Assembly: GCA_017163975.1 (NCBI GenBank)
Contig: JAFFSR010000278.1
Location: 620,001-684,000 of the forward strand
Direction of reading: 5' to 3'
DNA length: 64,000 bases
DNA from: Anastatus disparis
Lineage: Eukaryota; Arthropoda; Insecta; Hymenoptera; Eupelmidae
The first letter of the stretch is position 1. Every line of letters begins with the position of its first letter. This document shows, piece after piece, positions 1 to 9,519 of the stretch. The notes below the pieces were generated by a model, which saw nothing but the letters and a program-made list of their open reading frames with translations, made no database searches and had not been told where the DNA came from. The translations under genes and the position numbers were made by a program.

Positions 1-110
1 ATTTTAATCGAATTGCATACCGCTTTCGAAAAAATGCAACTGAAAGTGAGAGAGAGAGAAAGAAGAATAAAAAGAATTCTCAACAATTTAAAAAAAAATG
101 TTTTTTAATA

Positions 111-242
111 TTATAAATTATTCCTCGTTGACTCCAGACATTGAAAACCCCGGCGAATATATCCAACACAAGTCTTGTAAACTACCAATACACGTTGTTG
201 TTGAATGACTTCGTTTCCACAAATGTTTTTCTCTCTCTCCAT
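111..242 (-). CDS. possible short leftward ORF behind a TATA promoter
   Basis: A 43-codon leftward ORF begins at the first ATG (240-242), about 50 bp after the initiator predicted from the TATA box at 319-326. The product starts MEREKNICG and has no domain I recognise. It is reported only because a well-formed promoter points at it. The reading frame is open further upstream to 398, but that stretch would lie before the transcription start. It could equally be the first exon of a spliced gene, a leader, or non-coding. No splice donor is convincing. Confidence 0.25.
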   Translation of the reverse strand: MEREKNICGNEVIQQQRVLVVYKTCVGYIRRGFQCLESTRNNL

Positions 243-289
243 GATTCCACGATAGACTAAGGCTCCGCGCGTTGAACGACTCGATGATG

Positions 290-326
290 GACTGAGGCTC
301 TGCGCGTGGAAGAACCTATATTTATA
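290..326 (-). promoter_or_regulatory. leftward TATA/initiator promoter, copy 1
   Basis: On the minus strand TATAAATA (319-326) is followed 33 bp later by TCAGTC (290-295), an arthropod initiator. The flanks are GC-rich against an AT-rich background. The layout and flanking bases (CTGAGGCTCTGCGCG...ACGCAGCTGCGCC) are a diverged copy of the unit at 1080-1135. Confidence 0.55.
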
Positions 327-399
327 GAGGTTCACGCAGCTGCGCCGACGCGCTAATGTCGCGTTGTCACGAGTTGCGCATGATGCTCTGTCAAACAAA

Positions 400-900
400 T
401 GATATTTATATATCCCAAATATTAATTGATGTAATAATCTCTTATGATTAAATAATACATTAATAAAAACATTTTTTTAACAGAACTATTCTTGGAATTA
501 TGAGTGGGAAAGAAATTAAATATTAAAAATGACTTAAATTAATTTTTTTTTTTTAAATATTCCGAAAGAAAAAATTTTTGTTATATCCAGGTAAACTTAT
601 AATTATTTTTAAATCTTCAGTTTACCAAAAGTTTTTGTTTTCAAATTATTGATACCATTTTAATATTAAATCAGTATCAAATGGATATAACTTAGAATTT
701 TTCCATAAAAATATTTTTTTTAATAAATTAACTTATTGATTGTAAAACAACAACTTTACCACAAATATAAATTATTAAGAATTTTATTAGTACGCTATTA
801 AAAAATTATAATATTGCATTGATATAATTAAAATATTATCAATTAATAGTAAAAGTTTATTGATAATTAGTATTACTTACAACTGATTTCCTGTTGTCCG
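400..900. other. AT-rich spacer, no gene seen
   Basis: Strongly AT-rich sequence with no long reading frame and no repeat structure that I can delimit. It separates the two leftward promoter units. Confidence 0.5.
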
Positions 901-917
901 CCAGAAGAGTTGCTTGC

Positions 918-1116
918 ACAGCTGCTCCGAGCCAATCATGTGTCACCATTAGTTTTTTCCTTTAAGCTAGTCCAACGTGATTTCTCGTCTCGTCTCGGTG
1001 TAAAGTTATTTCTAATACCCAACTGCTTCGAAAGAATAAGACATTGCTTTGTTCTGCAACTGGCTGCGGTGTTCCAATCGACTGAGTTTCTCTGCGTGAA
1101 AGACCATATACTTATA
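918..1116 (-). promoter_or_regulatory. leftward TATA promoter copy 2; left half of a split divergent promoter
   Basis: Minus-strand TATAAGTATA (1107-1116) and TCAGTC (1080-1085) have the same 33-bp spacing as copy 1. Immediately right lies GCGCAGCTACTCC, which before the retrotransposon insertion would have joined the CCAAT/TATA unit at 5518-5583, giving one compact divergent promoter. A related CAGCTGCTCCGAGCCAATCA block at 919-938 suggests repeated units of this promoter type. No long leftward ORF follows. Confidence 0.5.
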
Positions 1117-1123
1117 GACTTTC

Positions 1124-1136
1124 GCGCAGCTACTCC
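1124..1136. repeat. 13-bp target site duplication, left copy
   Basis: GCGCAGCTACTCC occurs here and directly after the poly(A) tract at 5505-5517. It is the expected signature of target-primed reverse transcription and fixes the 5' end of the element at 1137. Confidence 0.93.
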
Positions 1137-4100
1137 AGTTCGAACTGCACCTTCGTGCAGTGCAGACCTGTATACACATAATCTACTGAGTGTAACAGCC
1201 CTTCTTAGGGCTACCGTACGGAACTATACTAGCATTAAAATATACCTTCTCTGATCCAACAATGAATCTTGAGCTACTCTCTGATCCAAATACTCTCTCA
1301 ATGGAGCAACTGGTGCAAGCCATCGACCAGTGCCGACACACCTTAACCACTTTAGAAGCGGCCTTGCAAAGGCTCTGCCCAAATCACTCTGATAAAATGG
1401 AAACATCATCTTTCCCTAACAAGGAAACAGCTAACCTTACATCCGCTGAAACCTCTCACGTAAGAACACAAAATAACAATAATACTTTAAAAAATCCTGC
1501 AGTTAAAACTGCAACCAACACACAAATACAGTCCCCTTCTCACAACTCTCAAATAAACCACTCAAACAAACGCCGACGCGATGCTACCCCCTCAGAGTCT
1601 TCTGACTCATCTTCTTCAGAAGAAGAAGAGGAAAACTCTAATTCAAAACGTAGTCCCCCTCCTATCTGCATCCTTAACAAAGCACTTTGGCCACAAATCA
1701 ACGCCAAAATCAATTCTTCCGACATCGAAGTCCGCAAAGCAAAGAACACCTCCAAATCAGTCATGGTTTATCCCAAAACAGTAAACGATTTTCGTACACT
1801 TACCGCCCAATTCGATAAAAAGAAAATTCAATACACCACCAATCAATTGGAAGAAGACAAGGACCTCATCGTTATCATCAGAGGAGTCACGGAAACAATA
1901 CCAGAAAAAGACATACTAGACGAGCTTACTACTAAAATTCCCGCAGTTAAAAGCGTTTACAGAATGAAGAGAGGAGATAGAATCTGGCCCTTAGTCGCAG
2001 TTCATCTCGATCCATCCGCCCCATCAGCCAAAACAATCTTTAACTTGAGTAACCTACAGGGTTTGAGCATAACTGTAGAATCCAAACGTAAAACCAACGC
2101 AACCCCCATATGCCGCCGCTGTCTTGGATACTTCCACACAGCAAACTACTGTCACGCAGACTGGCGATGTGCCTTCTGCTCTCGAAATCATGCTACTGCC
2201 TCCTGCCGTACCAAGGATCAACCAAACGCTACTCCGCTCTGTGCCAATTGTCAAGGCCCGCATCGAGCCACCTATGGTGGCTGTCCCAAAGTTCCAATAA
2301 GACCCCAACAAAATCCCCCCACAATTCAACCAACCCCTAATACGCCTATTAGAAAACCCCTCCTCCGAAACCCCAACGTTAGCTATGCCAAGATAGCCAA
2401 CTCCCAACCTGTCTCTCGTCCACAAAATATATCTCAACCACAACTTCAGTCCCAACCTCCAACACAGCCAGCCCCGGCATCGAATCCACCCAAGTGGTTC
2501 CAAACCAAAACCCAAAAGCTCAACTTCTCGAGCAGCTTTTTCGTAACTTCTTCGACTCCTTGCTTCCAATCATCAGTCAATAAAGACGAACCCCTCAAAA
2601 TCCTTACTTGGAATGCTAACAGCATTTTGTCGCAAAATAGAACGAAAGTTACAGAGCTCGAGGCCCTTCTCGAGTCTAACCACATCGATGTTGCCTGCAT
2701 AACCGAGACTCACCTAAATCCTAATAAGAACCTATTCATACCCAACTTTACAATATACAGAAAAGATCGCCCTAACTCACAAGGAGGGGGCGTCGCTGTC
2801 CTTGTTAGAAATTCTATACGTCACAAACCTATCAGCATCAATACGGCCATCACTTGCGAAGTGGTTGGCATTCAAACCGAATTCGCAAATAAGTCCCTTC
2901 GTATCTTCTCTCTTTACTCTCCCCCAAACACCAATAATATGTTCGAGATCCCCCTACTTTTTGATTCAAATACTCCCACCGTCGTTGCTGGAGACCTGAA
3001 TGCCAAAAACAAGCATTGGGGTTGTCTCTCAAACAACACTAAAGGAAACTCTCTCTGGAGTTTACACCTCCGCCACAATTTCTCTATCGAGGCCCCTGCC
3101 TCCCCAACACACTTCCCTGGTACAACTCATCATCAACCAGAAATTTTAGATATTTTTCTCACGAAAAATATCTCTCTCGACAAGGACCCATGGACTTGCG
3201 CAGAGTTAAATTCAGACCACAATCCGGTATATATCGAAATACCAATAAATCCTACCCTCAATCCTCCCACCAAAACAAGCATAGATTTCCTTCATCTAAA
3301 ATACATTCTCGAAACATCCTCCTTCAAATGCAGTCAGATACACTCCATCGAAGATATCGATGCAGCCATCCTGAATCTCACAAACGAGGTAACCAACTCA
3401 ATAGAAAAGGCCAGCTCATCCATTACTCCCAAACCCCGCAAAACTAACCTTCCCAGCTCTACAAAAAAGCTAATCGTAACTAAAAATAGAATCCGTAAAC
3501 TCTGGCAAACTTATCGAAACCCCATACATCGTACTCGCTTAAACGCTATCCAAAAAGAACTCACCGCAGCTCTTAAAGAAACAAATGACCTTGCCTTCGA
3601 AAACTATATAGCTGAAGCCGAGGCCAACCCTAAAAGTAATTGGAAAGTTATCAAATCCCTCCGCAATCGCAAAACCCATTTACCTGCTTTAAAAAGAGAC
3701 AATATCTCCTACTCTCTTGATAAGGAGAAAGCTGGAATCTTCGCGGACTCTCTAGAAGAACAATGCTCTCCACTCCCCAGTTCGAACGAAACCTCTCTTT
3801 TCCACGAGCACGTTACTGAGACTGTGCATGAATTTCAATTTTCTGACGCCGAATTCCAACACACTTCTCCCCATGAAATCACGAAAATCATTCGCTCCCT
3901 AAAAAATAGAAAAGCTCCAGGCTCTGACGGCATTGGAAACGGAGTCCTCAAAATTCTTCCCCGTAAACACATTGTCGCTATTACCAACATTGTCAATGCA
4001 ATGTTGAGATTACGATACTTTCCCAAAGCTTGGAAAGAAGCAATAGTTATCCTAATTCCTAAACCCGGTAAGCCCTTAAGCTCTGCATCTAGCTATCGAC

Positions 4101-5504
4101 CCATCAGTCTACTCTCCTCCTTAAGCAAAATTGCTGAACAGGTCATACGCTGTCGTATTGACCAATTCGTCGACGAAAGACGTATCGTCCCCGAATTTCA
4201 ACACGGATTCCGTAGGAAACATGGTTCAGTTCACCAACTCCTCCGTGTGTCGGAGTTCATAGCCGACAACCTCAACAAGAGGAAACATACCAGCATGCTT
4301 TTGCTAGATGTAAAACCAGCCTTCGACAGAGTCTGGCACGAAGGTCTGACCTATAAACTCATTAAACTAGAATTTCCACACTACCTCATAGGCATCATCA
4401 AATCCTATCTCACAGACAGGACCATTCGGGTCCGTGTGGGTAAGTCTCTCTCTTCTCCCAGACCCACAACTGCAGGGGTTCCCCAAGGTTCGAAAATCTC
4501 TCCTCCTCTCTTTAATATATTCTCTTACGACTACCCCAAGGACAATAAAGTTCTAGTTGCTCAATATGCCGACGACTCAGCCCTCATTTATACTTCAAAA
4601 GTCATCACTCATTGCTCCTCCGTACTAAACAAATTCACCCCAGAAGTGGTAAGATGGTACCACACTTGGAGAGCAGCAATCAACGAATCCAAATCTGTTG
4701 CCATATTCTTCTCTCGACGAAATCGTACTCCTTCAAATCTCCTAGTTAACAACCATCGTGTTGACTGGAGTTCTTCAGCCAAATACCTGGGTGTTACTTT
4801 CGATCGTAAACTCACATGGCAAAAACAAATCGATTCAGTCCGAGCCAAATGCCAAGGTGCTTATGCTGCCTTAAAGCCTCTCTTCAATAATAAATCACTA
4901 ACTAAGAAAACAAAAGCCCGCGCTTTTAATGCCATTATCCACAGTATTTGCACTTACGCGATCCCAATTAGGGGATCCGCAAACCCTTACCGTATAGCTA
5001 AACTCCAAGGCACCTACATGCGCCTCCTACGCTCCTCTCTTCAGATCCCCTGGTTTATTCGAAATAATCAAATCTTAAAAGAAACTGGTATCGACTCAAT
5101 TCCAGAAGCAGCGAACAAACACGCTGCGAATCTCCGTCTCTCTATCTCTAAACACAGCAATCCTAGCATAAAATTTCTTGTAAATTACCGTCGTAAATCC
5201 AACGATCGATTCAGAAGGCCATGCTCTCTGATTCGATCTCCATAACCCTTCTTTACTAACTGACTTTAAACAGTCTATTTTCGTGTTTCGCAATTTGCGC
5301 GAGTGCCATACAGTCCCCGCTGTATGAGCCACCGTTGTCTCTCAATTTTCTTCTTCTTAAGGTTCATAACCATTTTGGTTGGTAACCTACGGGGAGGCGA
5401 TTTTAGTCGGTAGGCACCTGCGGGTGAATCCGACACTACCCTTACGGGGGTGTCTTTAGAAGATTTCCCTTCCTCGACCCTTCAAACAAAAAAAAAAAAA
5501 AAAA
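1137..5504 (+). mobile_element. full-length jockey-type non-LTR retrotransposon
   Basis: The element is 4368 bp long, flanked by a perfect 13-bp duplication, starts AGTTCGAACTGC and ends in an A-rich tail (about 5487-5504). It has a 125-bp 5' leader, one long ORF (1262-5245) and a 3' region of about 260 bp with a GC-rich segment (5370-5460). The perfect duplication, intact ORF and clean tail indicate a recent insertion. It landed between a leftward and a rightward promoter, separating them by 4.4 kb. Confidence 0.93.
1262..5245 (+). CDS. retrotransposon gag-endonuclease-reverse transcriptase polyprotein
   Basis: A 1327-residue polyprotein. Residues 1-140 are low-complexity with an acidic ESSDSSSSEEEEE run. 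About 150-280 resemble the gag domain that precedes CCHC knuckles in jockey elements. Three CCHC knuckles follow (about 283-340: CRRCLGYFHTANYC, CAFCSRNHATASC, CANCQGPHRATYGGC). An APE-type endonuclease runs from about 450 (TWNAN, ETHLN, GDLNAKNKHWG, SDHNP). The reverse transcriptase is near 880-1150, with SYRPISLLS, LLLDVKPAFDRVWH, GVPQGS and the catalytic YADDS. Jockey elements usually split gag and pol into two ORFs; here one frame runs through. No lesion is visible, so it may be functional. The ATG at 1262 is 125 bp into the element. Confidence 0.93.
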   Translation: MNLELLSDPNTLSMEQLVQAIDQCRHTLTTLEAALQRLCPNHSDKMETSSFPNKETANLTSAETSHVRTQNNNNTLKNPAVKTATNTQIQSPSHNSQINHSNKRRRDATPSESSDSSSSEEEEENSNSKRSPPPICILNKALWPQINAKINSSDIEVRKAKNTSKSVMVYPKTVNDFRTLTAQFDKKKIQYTTNQLEEDKDLIVIIRGVTETIPEKDILDELTTKIPAVKSVYRMKRGDRIWPLVAVHLDPSAPSAKTIFNLSNLQGLSITVESKRKTNATPICRRCLGYFHTANYCHADWRCAFCSRNHATASCRTKDQPNATPLCANCQGPHRATYGGCPKVPIRPQQNPPTIQPTPNTPIRKPLLRNPNVSYAKIANSQPVSRPQNISQPQLQSQPPTQPAPASNPPKWFQTKTQKLNFSSSFFVTSSTPCFQSSVNKDEPLKILTWNANSILSQNRTKVTELEALLESNHIDVACITETHLNPNKNLFIPNFTIYRKDRPNSQGGGVAVLVRNSIRHKPISINTAITCEVVGIQTEFANKSLRIFSLYSPPNTNNMFEIPLLFDSNTPTVVAGDLNAKNKHWGCLSNNTKGNSLWSLHLRHNFSIEAPASPTHFPGTTHHQPEILDIFLTKNISLDKDPWTCAELNSDHNPVYIEIPINPTLNPPTKTSIDFLHLKYILETSSFKCSQIHSIEDIDAAILNLTNEVTNSIEKASSSITPKPRKTNLPSSTKKLIVTKNRIRKLWQTYRNPIHRTRLNAIQKELTAALKETNDLAFENYIAEAEANPKSNWKVIKSLRNRKTHLPALKRDNISYSLDKEKAGIFADSLEEQCSPLPSSNETSLFHEHVTETVHEFQFSDAEFQHTSPHEITKIIRSLKNRKAPGSDGIGNGVLKILPRKHIVAITNIVNAMLRLRYFPKAWKEAIVILIPKPGKPLSSASSYRPISLLSSLSKIAEQVIRCRIDQFVDERRIVPEFQHGFRRKHGSVHQLLRVSEFIADNLNKRKHTSMLLLDVKPAFDRVWHEGLTYKLIKLEFPHYLIGIIKSYLTDRTIRVRVGKSLSSPRPTTAGVPQGSKISPPLFNIFSYDYPKDNKVLVAQYADDSALIYTSKVITHCSSVLNKFTPEVVRWYHTWRAAINESKSVAIFFSRRNRTPSNLLVNNHRVDWSSSAKYLGVTFDRKLTWQKQIDSVRAKCQGAYAALKPLFNNKSLTKKTKARAFNAIIHSICTYAIPIRGSANPYRIAKLQGTYMRLLRSSLQIPWFIRNNQILKETGIDSIPEAANKHAANLRLSISKHSNPSIKFLVNYRRKSNDRFRRPCSLIRSP

Positions 5505-5517
5505 GCGCAGCTACTCC
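5505..5517. repeat. 13-bp target site duplication, right copy
   Basis: Exact second copy of GCGCAGCTACTCC, directly after the poly(A) tail. The sequence then continues into the CCAAT/TATA promoter of the next gene. Confidence 0.93.
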
Positions 5518-5615
5518 GAACCAATCAGACGTCGTGACTGATGGTCATCTCTTCACAATTTGAGATCGTCGCACCTATAAATAGAGCGCGCTTGATCGCG
5601 GATAACACATTCATT
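5518..5615 (+). promoter_or_regulatory. CCAAT and TATA promoter of the stem-loop gene
   Basis: GAACCAATCAG (CCAAT at 5521-5525) is followed by TATAAATA at 5576-5583 and an initiator-like TCATTC about 35 bp further on (5611). A paired CCAAT/TATA layout is common in replication-dependent histone promoters, consistent with the histone-type 3' ends of the gene it drives. Confidence 0.7.
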
Positions 5616-5667
5616 CTTTCGACTCATAGAGAGAAAGTTCAAGAGCAAATCACTTCACAGGATTAGA

Positions 5668-6304
5668 ATGGATTCGCAAGAGCTATTGGAAATAGATTCG
5701 CAGGAGCTACGGGAGTTGGAGATTTTTTCGCCGAGCACTTTCAACTTTCTACAAGAAGGATTGCATGATTTGCAACCTGTTATGTTCATGGAAGATATTC
5801 CGATGTTGATAGTCAACGAGACACCTGCAGATATGGAAGCTGCTAACATTATACAAACAGAGGAAGAGGAAAAGATCCAGCCCATACCTGCTTTGCATCG
5901 ACCTAAGATGTCATCACCTGCTTTTCATCGACCTAAGATGTCATCACCAGTGGAATCTACTGCAGCAGAGACACAAATAAAATCTCCGGATATGTCACCA
6001 ATAGAGACATGGATTTTCAACCCATTTTCTCTACACTATGAGAAAATGGAAAAAAAAGGATACCGAGGATGTTACACAATTATTAAATCAAAAAATGGAG
6101 TACAACGAGGATGATTGTAAGTGGTACTCACCAAATTTCTCTCCGGTTGAAAAAATAAATTCACCAGAAATAGAAATATTTGATATATCCAGCTCTCCAG
6201 AAATAGTTGATCAAAATTTTACGCCAAAAAGAAAATTCGAGGAATCGCATGACCATTCAGAATGTTTGCGAAATGTAAAACGCAGATTGAATTATACAAT
6301 TTAA
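5668..6304 (+). CDS. acidic SP-rich protein with histone-type 3' end; apparent frameshift
   Basis: Two overlapping frames (5668-6114 and, in the next frame, up to 6304) look like one gene of about 210 codons broken at an eight-A run (6050-6057). Both parts have the same character: acidic, rich in SP dipeptides. The first part has a tandem ten-residue repeat ending HRPKMSSP (5890-5949) and SPDMSPIE. The second has FSP, NSPE, SSSPE and a full CDK consensus TPKRK. It ends VKRRLNYTI, which fits an RxL cyclin-docking motif. I do not recognise a family. The CCAAT/TATA promoter upstream and two histone stem-loops downstream suggest S-phase expression. A CDK-regulated cell-cycle protein is an inference from short motifs only. 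The A8 run could be an assembly error, a pseudogene lesion or a slippery site. Confidence 0.62.
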
Positions 6305-6325
6305 ATTTATAAAAAAAAAAAAATC

Positions 6326-6341
6326 GGCCCTTTTCAGAGCC
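6326..6341 (+). terminator. histone-type mRNA 3' stem-loop, copy 1
   Basis: GGCCCTTTTCAGAGCC has the 6-bp stem and TTTC loop of the metazoan replication-dependent histone 3' element (canonical GGCTCTTTTCAGAGCC), with one C-A mismatch in the stem. It lies 22 bp after the stop codon, beyond an A-rich tract as in histone mRNAs, and is followed by ACA. Confidence 0.85.
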
Positions 6342-6358
6342 ACAATGGTTCAACAATC

Positions 6359-6374
6359 GGCCCTTTTCAGGGCC
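6359..6374 (+). terminator. histone-type mRNA 3' stem-loop, copy 2
   Basis: GGCCCTTTTCAGGGCC is a perfect 6-bp stem with a TTTC loop, 17 bp after copy 1. The shared leader AATCGG shows the two arose by local duplication. The purine-rich AACGTTGGAACAAAT downstream could serve as the histone downstream element that pairs with U7 snRNA. Confidence 0.85.
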
Positions 6375-6531
6375 ATAAAATTTTAAACGTTGGAACAAAT
6401 ATTTATTTTTTTAAATATTGTTTTTAATATAATAATTAATCATTTTTATTTTAGATTTTTTTATATTTAATATGATTTTTAATTTCAGGATTTTCATCTA
6501 GAGCTAATTTAGCTCAGATGATAAAAAACCT

Positions 6532-6635
6532 TAAGCCAGTTTGAATTCAGGTGAATTAGAAATGCACGTCTATTCTACTTCAAGTGAAGTAGAAACGGCA
6601 TACGTTTCTAATTCAGGTGAATTCGAACCGGCTTA
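6532..6635. repeat. hairpin 1 of three
   Basis: TAAGCC...GGTGAATTAGAAA pairs with TTTCTAATTCAGGTGAATTC...GGCTTA. An inner CTACTTCAAGTGAAGTAG palindrome sits at the tip. The structure is cruciform-like, with no protein coding. Confidence 0.7.
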
Positions 6636-6645
6636 GCTTATCTGC

Positions 6646-6805
6646 TTACGTAACTTGGGAGTACGAAGGATGAATACAGGCGAGACTAAAGTATTTGTCG
6701 TTTGAGTAGCAGTTGGTCAAGGGCGCGCGAAGCTGACTGCTGCTCAAGCGACAAGCACTTTAGTCAAGCCTGGATTCAGAATCCTTCGTACTCCCAAGTT
6801 ACGTA
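6646..6805. repeat. hairpin 2 of three, ~75-nt arms
   Basis: The left arm starts TTACGTAACTTGGGAGTACG and the right arm ends CGTACTCCCAAGTTACGTA. Pairing continues inward with interruptions through AGTCTCGCCTG/CAGGC-type blocks and CGCTTGAGCAGC, to a GC-rich tip near 6725-6735. GC content is clearly above the surroundings. Confidence 0.75.
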
Positions 6806-7069
6806 GATAAGTTTATGTCGTTGGTAGGCCGTATGAGGAACTACAAAAATGATTTTTTAAAATTAATGATATATATTTTATTGAAAATAAGTAAATAATG
6901 TCATTATTTACTTATTTTTTCTTACTTATTAACTGTTTAACTTTAAAAATTTGTTTGAACAAAACATTCTTTAAAGTTAAGATTTTATATGAATTTGTAT
7001 GAGCATTGACATATCTAACGACATTCTTTTGTTTTCACTAACCTACGAATCAATGTCACTCGCGTCATA

Positions 7070-7160
7070 TACGGCCATGCTGAGCGATATTTCGATCTGT
7101 CAATACTCCCTAAGGGAGTATTGACAGAGAGAATATCGTCGAGATATTAGCATGAACGTA
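7070..7160. repeat. hairpin 3 of three
   Basis: CTGTCAATACTCCC (7097-7110) and GGGAGTATTGACAG (7114-7127) form a perfect 14-bp stem with a 3-nt loop. It extends imperfectly outward to TACGGCCATGCT/AGCATGAACGTA. It lies just left of the CACTG element. Confidence 0.75.
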
Positions 7161-7859
7161 TACAATGCCTACACTGAGAAAAAAAAATCATTGAATCAAT
7201 GAAATGATATAATCAAAAAAAATTTAATTGATTCAAATAATTATTTAATCGATCTGATAAAGAAATTAATTAATACAACAAAATATTCAATTGAAACATA
7301 AATAATATAATATTAAATTGTTAAAAATAATAATTAATTCAATTAATAACCGATTTCATAGACGCAATATAATTAATTAATGAAAGTAATAAAATAATTT
7401 TATTGAACAAAATAAATCAAATATTTGAATCAATTAAAAATTTAATTAATTTAATGCATCTAATTAATTATAATATATCAATGAAATTATTTGATTAAAA
7501 GACGATGAGATATTTCATAGAATCAATCATATATTTCATAAAGAGAAAAAACGCATTCATCAAAGCAACTAAATATTGAATTAAAATGATTAGGTATTTC
7601 ATTGATCAGTGACATAATTAAATATAAGTCATACAGTATTTAATTAAAGCAATGAAATATCTTTTTGTTACTATTCAAAATTTATTGAAAGAATAAAACA
7701 ATAATCTTGACATTATAAAATATTTCATTAATATAATTAAATATATTATTGAACAGTAAAGTAATTGAATAGAGGTGATATAATAATTAATAGAATCAAT
7801 GTAATATATTCTTCTTTTAATCAAAACTTAATAAAAATAATAAAATAAATACGTTAAAA

Positions 7860-8690
7860 TCAGTGAACATTTCATTGAGATAATTAAATATATTATTGAA
7901 CATTAGAGTAATTTTATGGAAGTAATAATATAATATTTAATTAAATCAATGAAATATATTCTTGTTTCAATAACAACTTGATAGAAATGATAGAATAAAT
8001 ATATTTGGTTTGATAAATATTTCATTAAGATAATCAAATATATTATTGAACATTAAAGTAATTTAATGGAAGTGTTAATATAATATTTAATTAAATCAGT
8101 GAAATATATTTTTGTTTCAATAACAACTTGATAGAAATAATAGAATAAATATATTTGGTTTAATAAATATTTCATTAAGATAATCAAATATATTATTAAA
8201 CATTAAAGTAATTTAATAGAAGTGTTAATACAATATTTAATTAAATCAGCGAAATATATTCTGGTTTCAATAACAACTTGATAGAAATAATAGAATAAAT
8301 ATATTTGGTTTGATAAATATTTCATTAAGATAATCAAATATATTATTAAACATTAAAGTAATTTAATAGAAGTGTTAATACAATATTTAATTAAATCAGT
8401 GAAATATATTCTGGTTTCAATAACAACTTGATAGAAATAATAGAATAAATATATTTGGTTTGATAAATATTTCGTTAAGATAATCAAATATATTATTAAA
8501 CATTAAAGTAATTTAATAGAAGTGTTAATACAATATTTAATTAAATCAGTGAAATATATTCTTGTTTCAATAACAACTTGATAGAAATAATAGAATAAAT
8601 ATATTTGGTTTAATTAATATTTCATTAAGATAATCAAATATATTATTAAACATTAAAGTAATTTAATGGAAGTGTTAATATAAAAAAGGA
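7860..8690. repeat. tandem repeat, period 120 bp, about 7 units
   Basis: The unit runs ATTTCATTAAGATAATCAAA ... GAAATAATAGAATAAATATA and recurs exactly every 120 bases from about 8041 to 8640, with more diverged units at the left edge. An isolated fragment reappears at 11680-11768, beyond the second satellite, so that satellite may have been inserted into or have expanded inside this array. Confidence 0.85.
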
Positions 8691-9519
8691 ATAAATTGAC
8701 ATTAATTATTAAGCTCTTCTGTTTCAACTTTTTTAAATAATATGAAATTCATAAAAATACCATTAAACTATTTTTTTATTTTATAATTTTATCAAATTTC
8801 TTGAAATTTTTTAAATATTATAACTGTTATTTTTTGTTTTCAATCATTGTTCAAATTGATAAATACTATTTAATCTTTATTATTACTTGTAAAAAAGTAT
8901 ATTTTAGGCGAGTTCAGGCATTGAATAGTATAGTATTCTTTCGAACATTTTTTCTAAATATTTTATTTTACCCAATACATAATATTTTTTTATTTGAGCT
9001 TTCGAAAGTACTGAAATATCATCATCAAGTTTATACTTTTTATTTGATTTATCTTTAGTTTTTGCTTAAGAAAGTTTTGAAATCAATCAAGCAATCGTCG
9101 AGTACTTCCGTATTTAATTCATTCTTTTTAATATGAAGCTCATAATATGAATAATATGAAATTCATAAAGTATTTACAGTTTTGGCTAAAGAAAGTTTCG
9201 AAATCAATCAAGCAATCGTCGAGTACTTCTGTATTTAATTCAATCTTTTTAATTATATATAATTCATCAAATGCTCAATTTATATTCTTTTTGATAGATG
9301 AATGTTTGAAAAAATTTTTCCAAACAATTTCTGAAAAAAGTGATTACTGAGACGAAGATAGAAATTAGAAAGTGAACAAATTTTGATGGAATGTTTAATT
9401 AAATTAAACATTTATGTTCAATTAATTTTTTTATGTTTAATTAATCGTAACACGATTTTTCAGTAGACGCTTAAATACATTAATTACAAATTAACGTAAA
9501 TTTTTTCACTTCCTGAATA

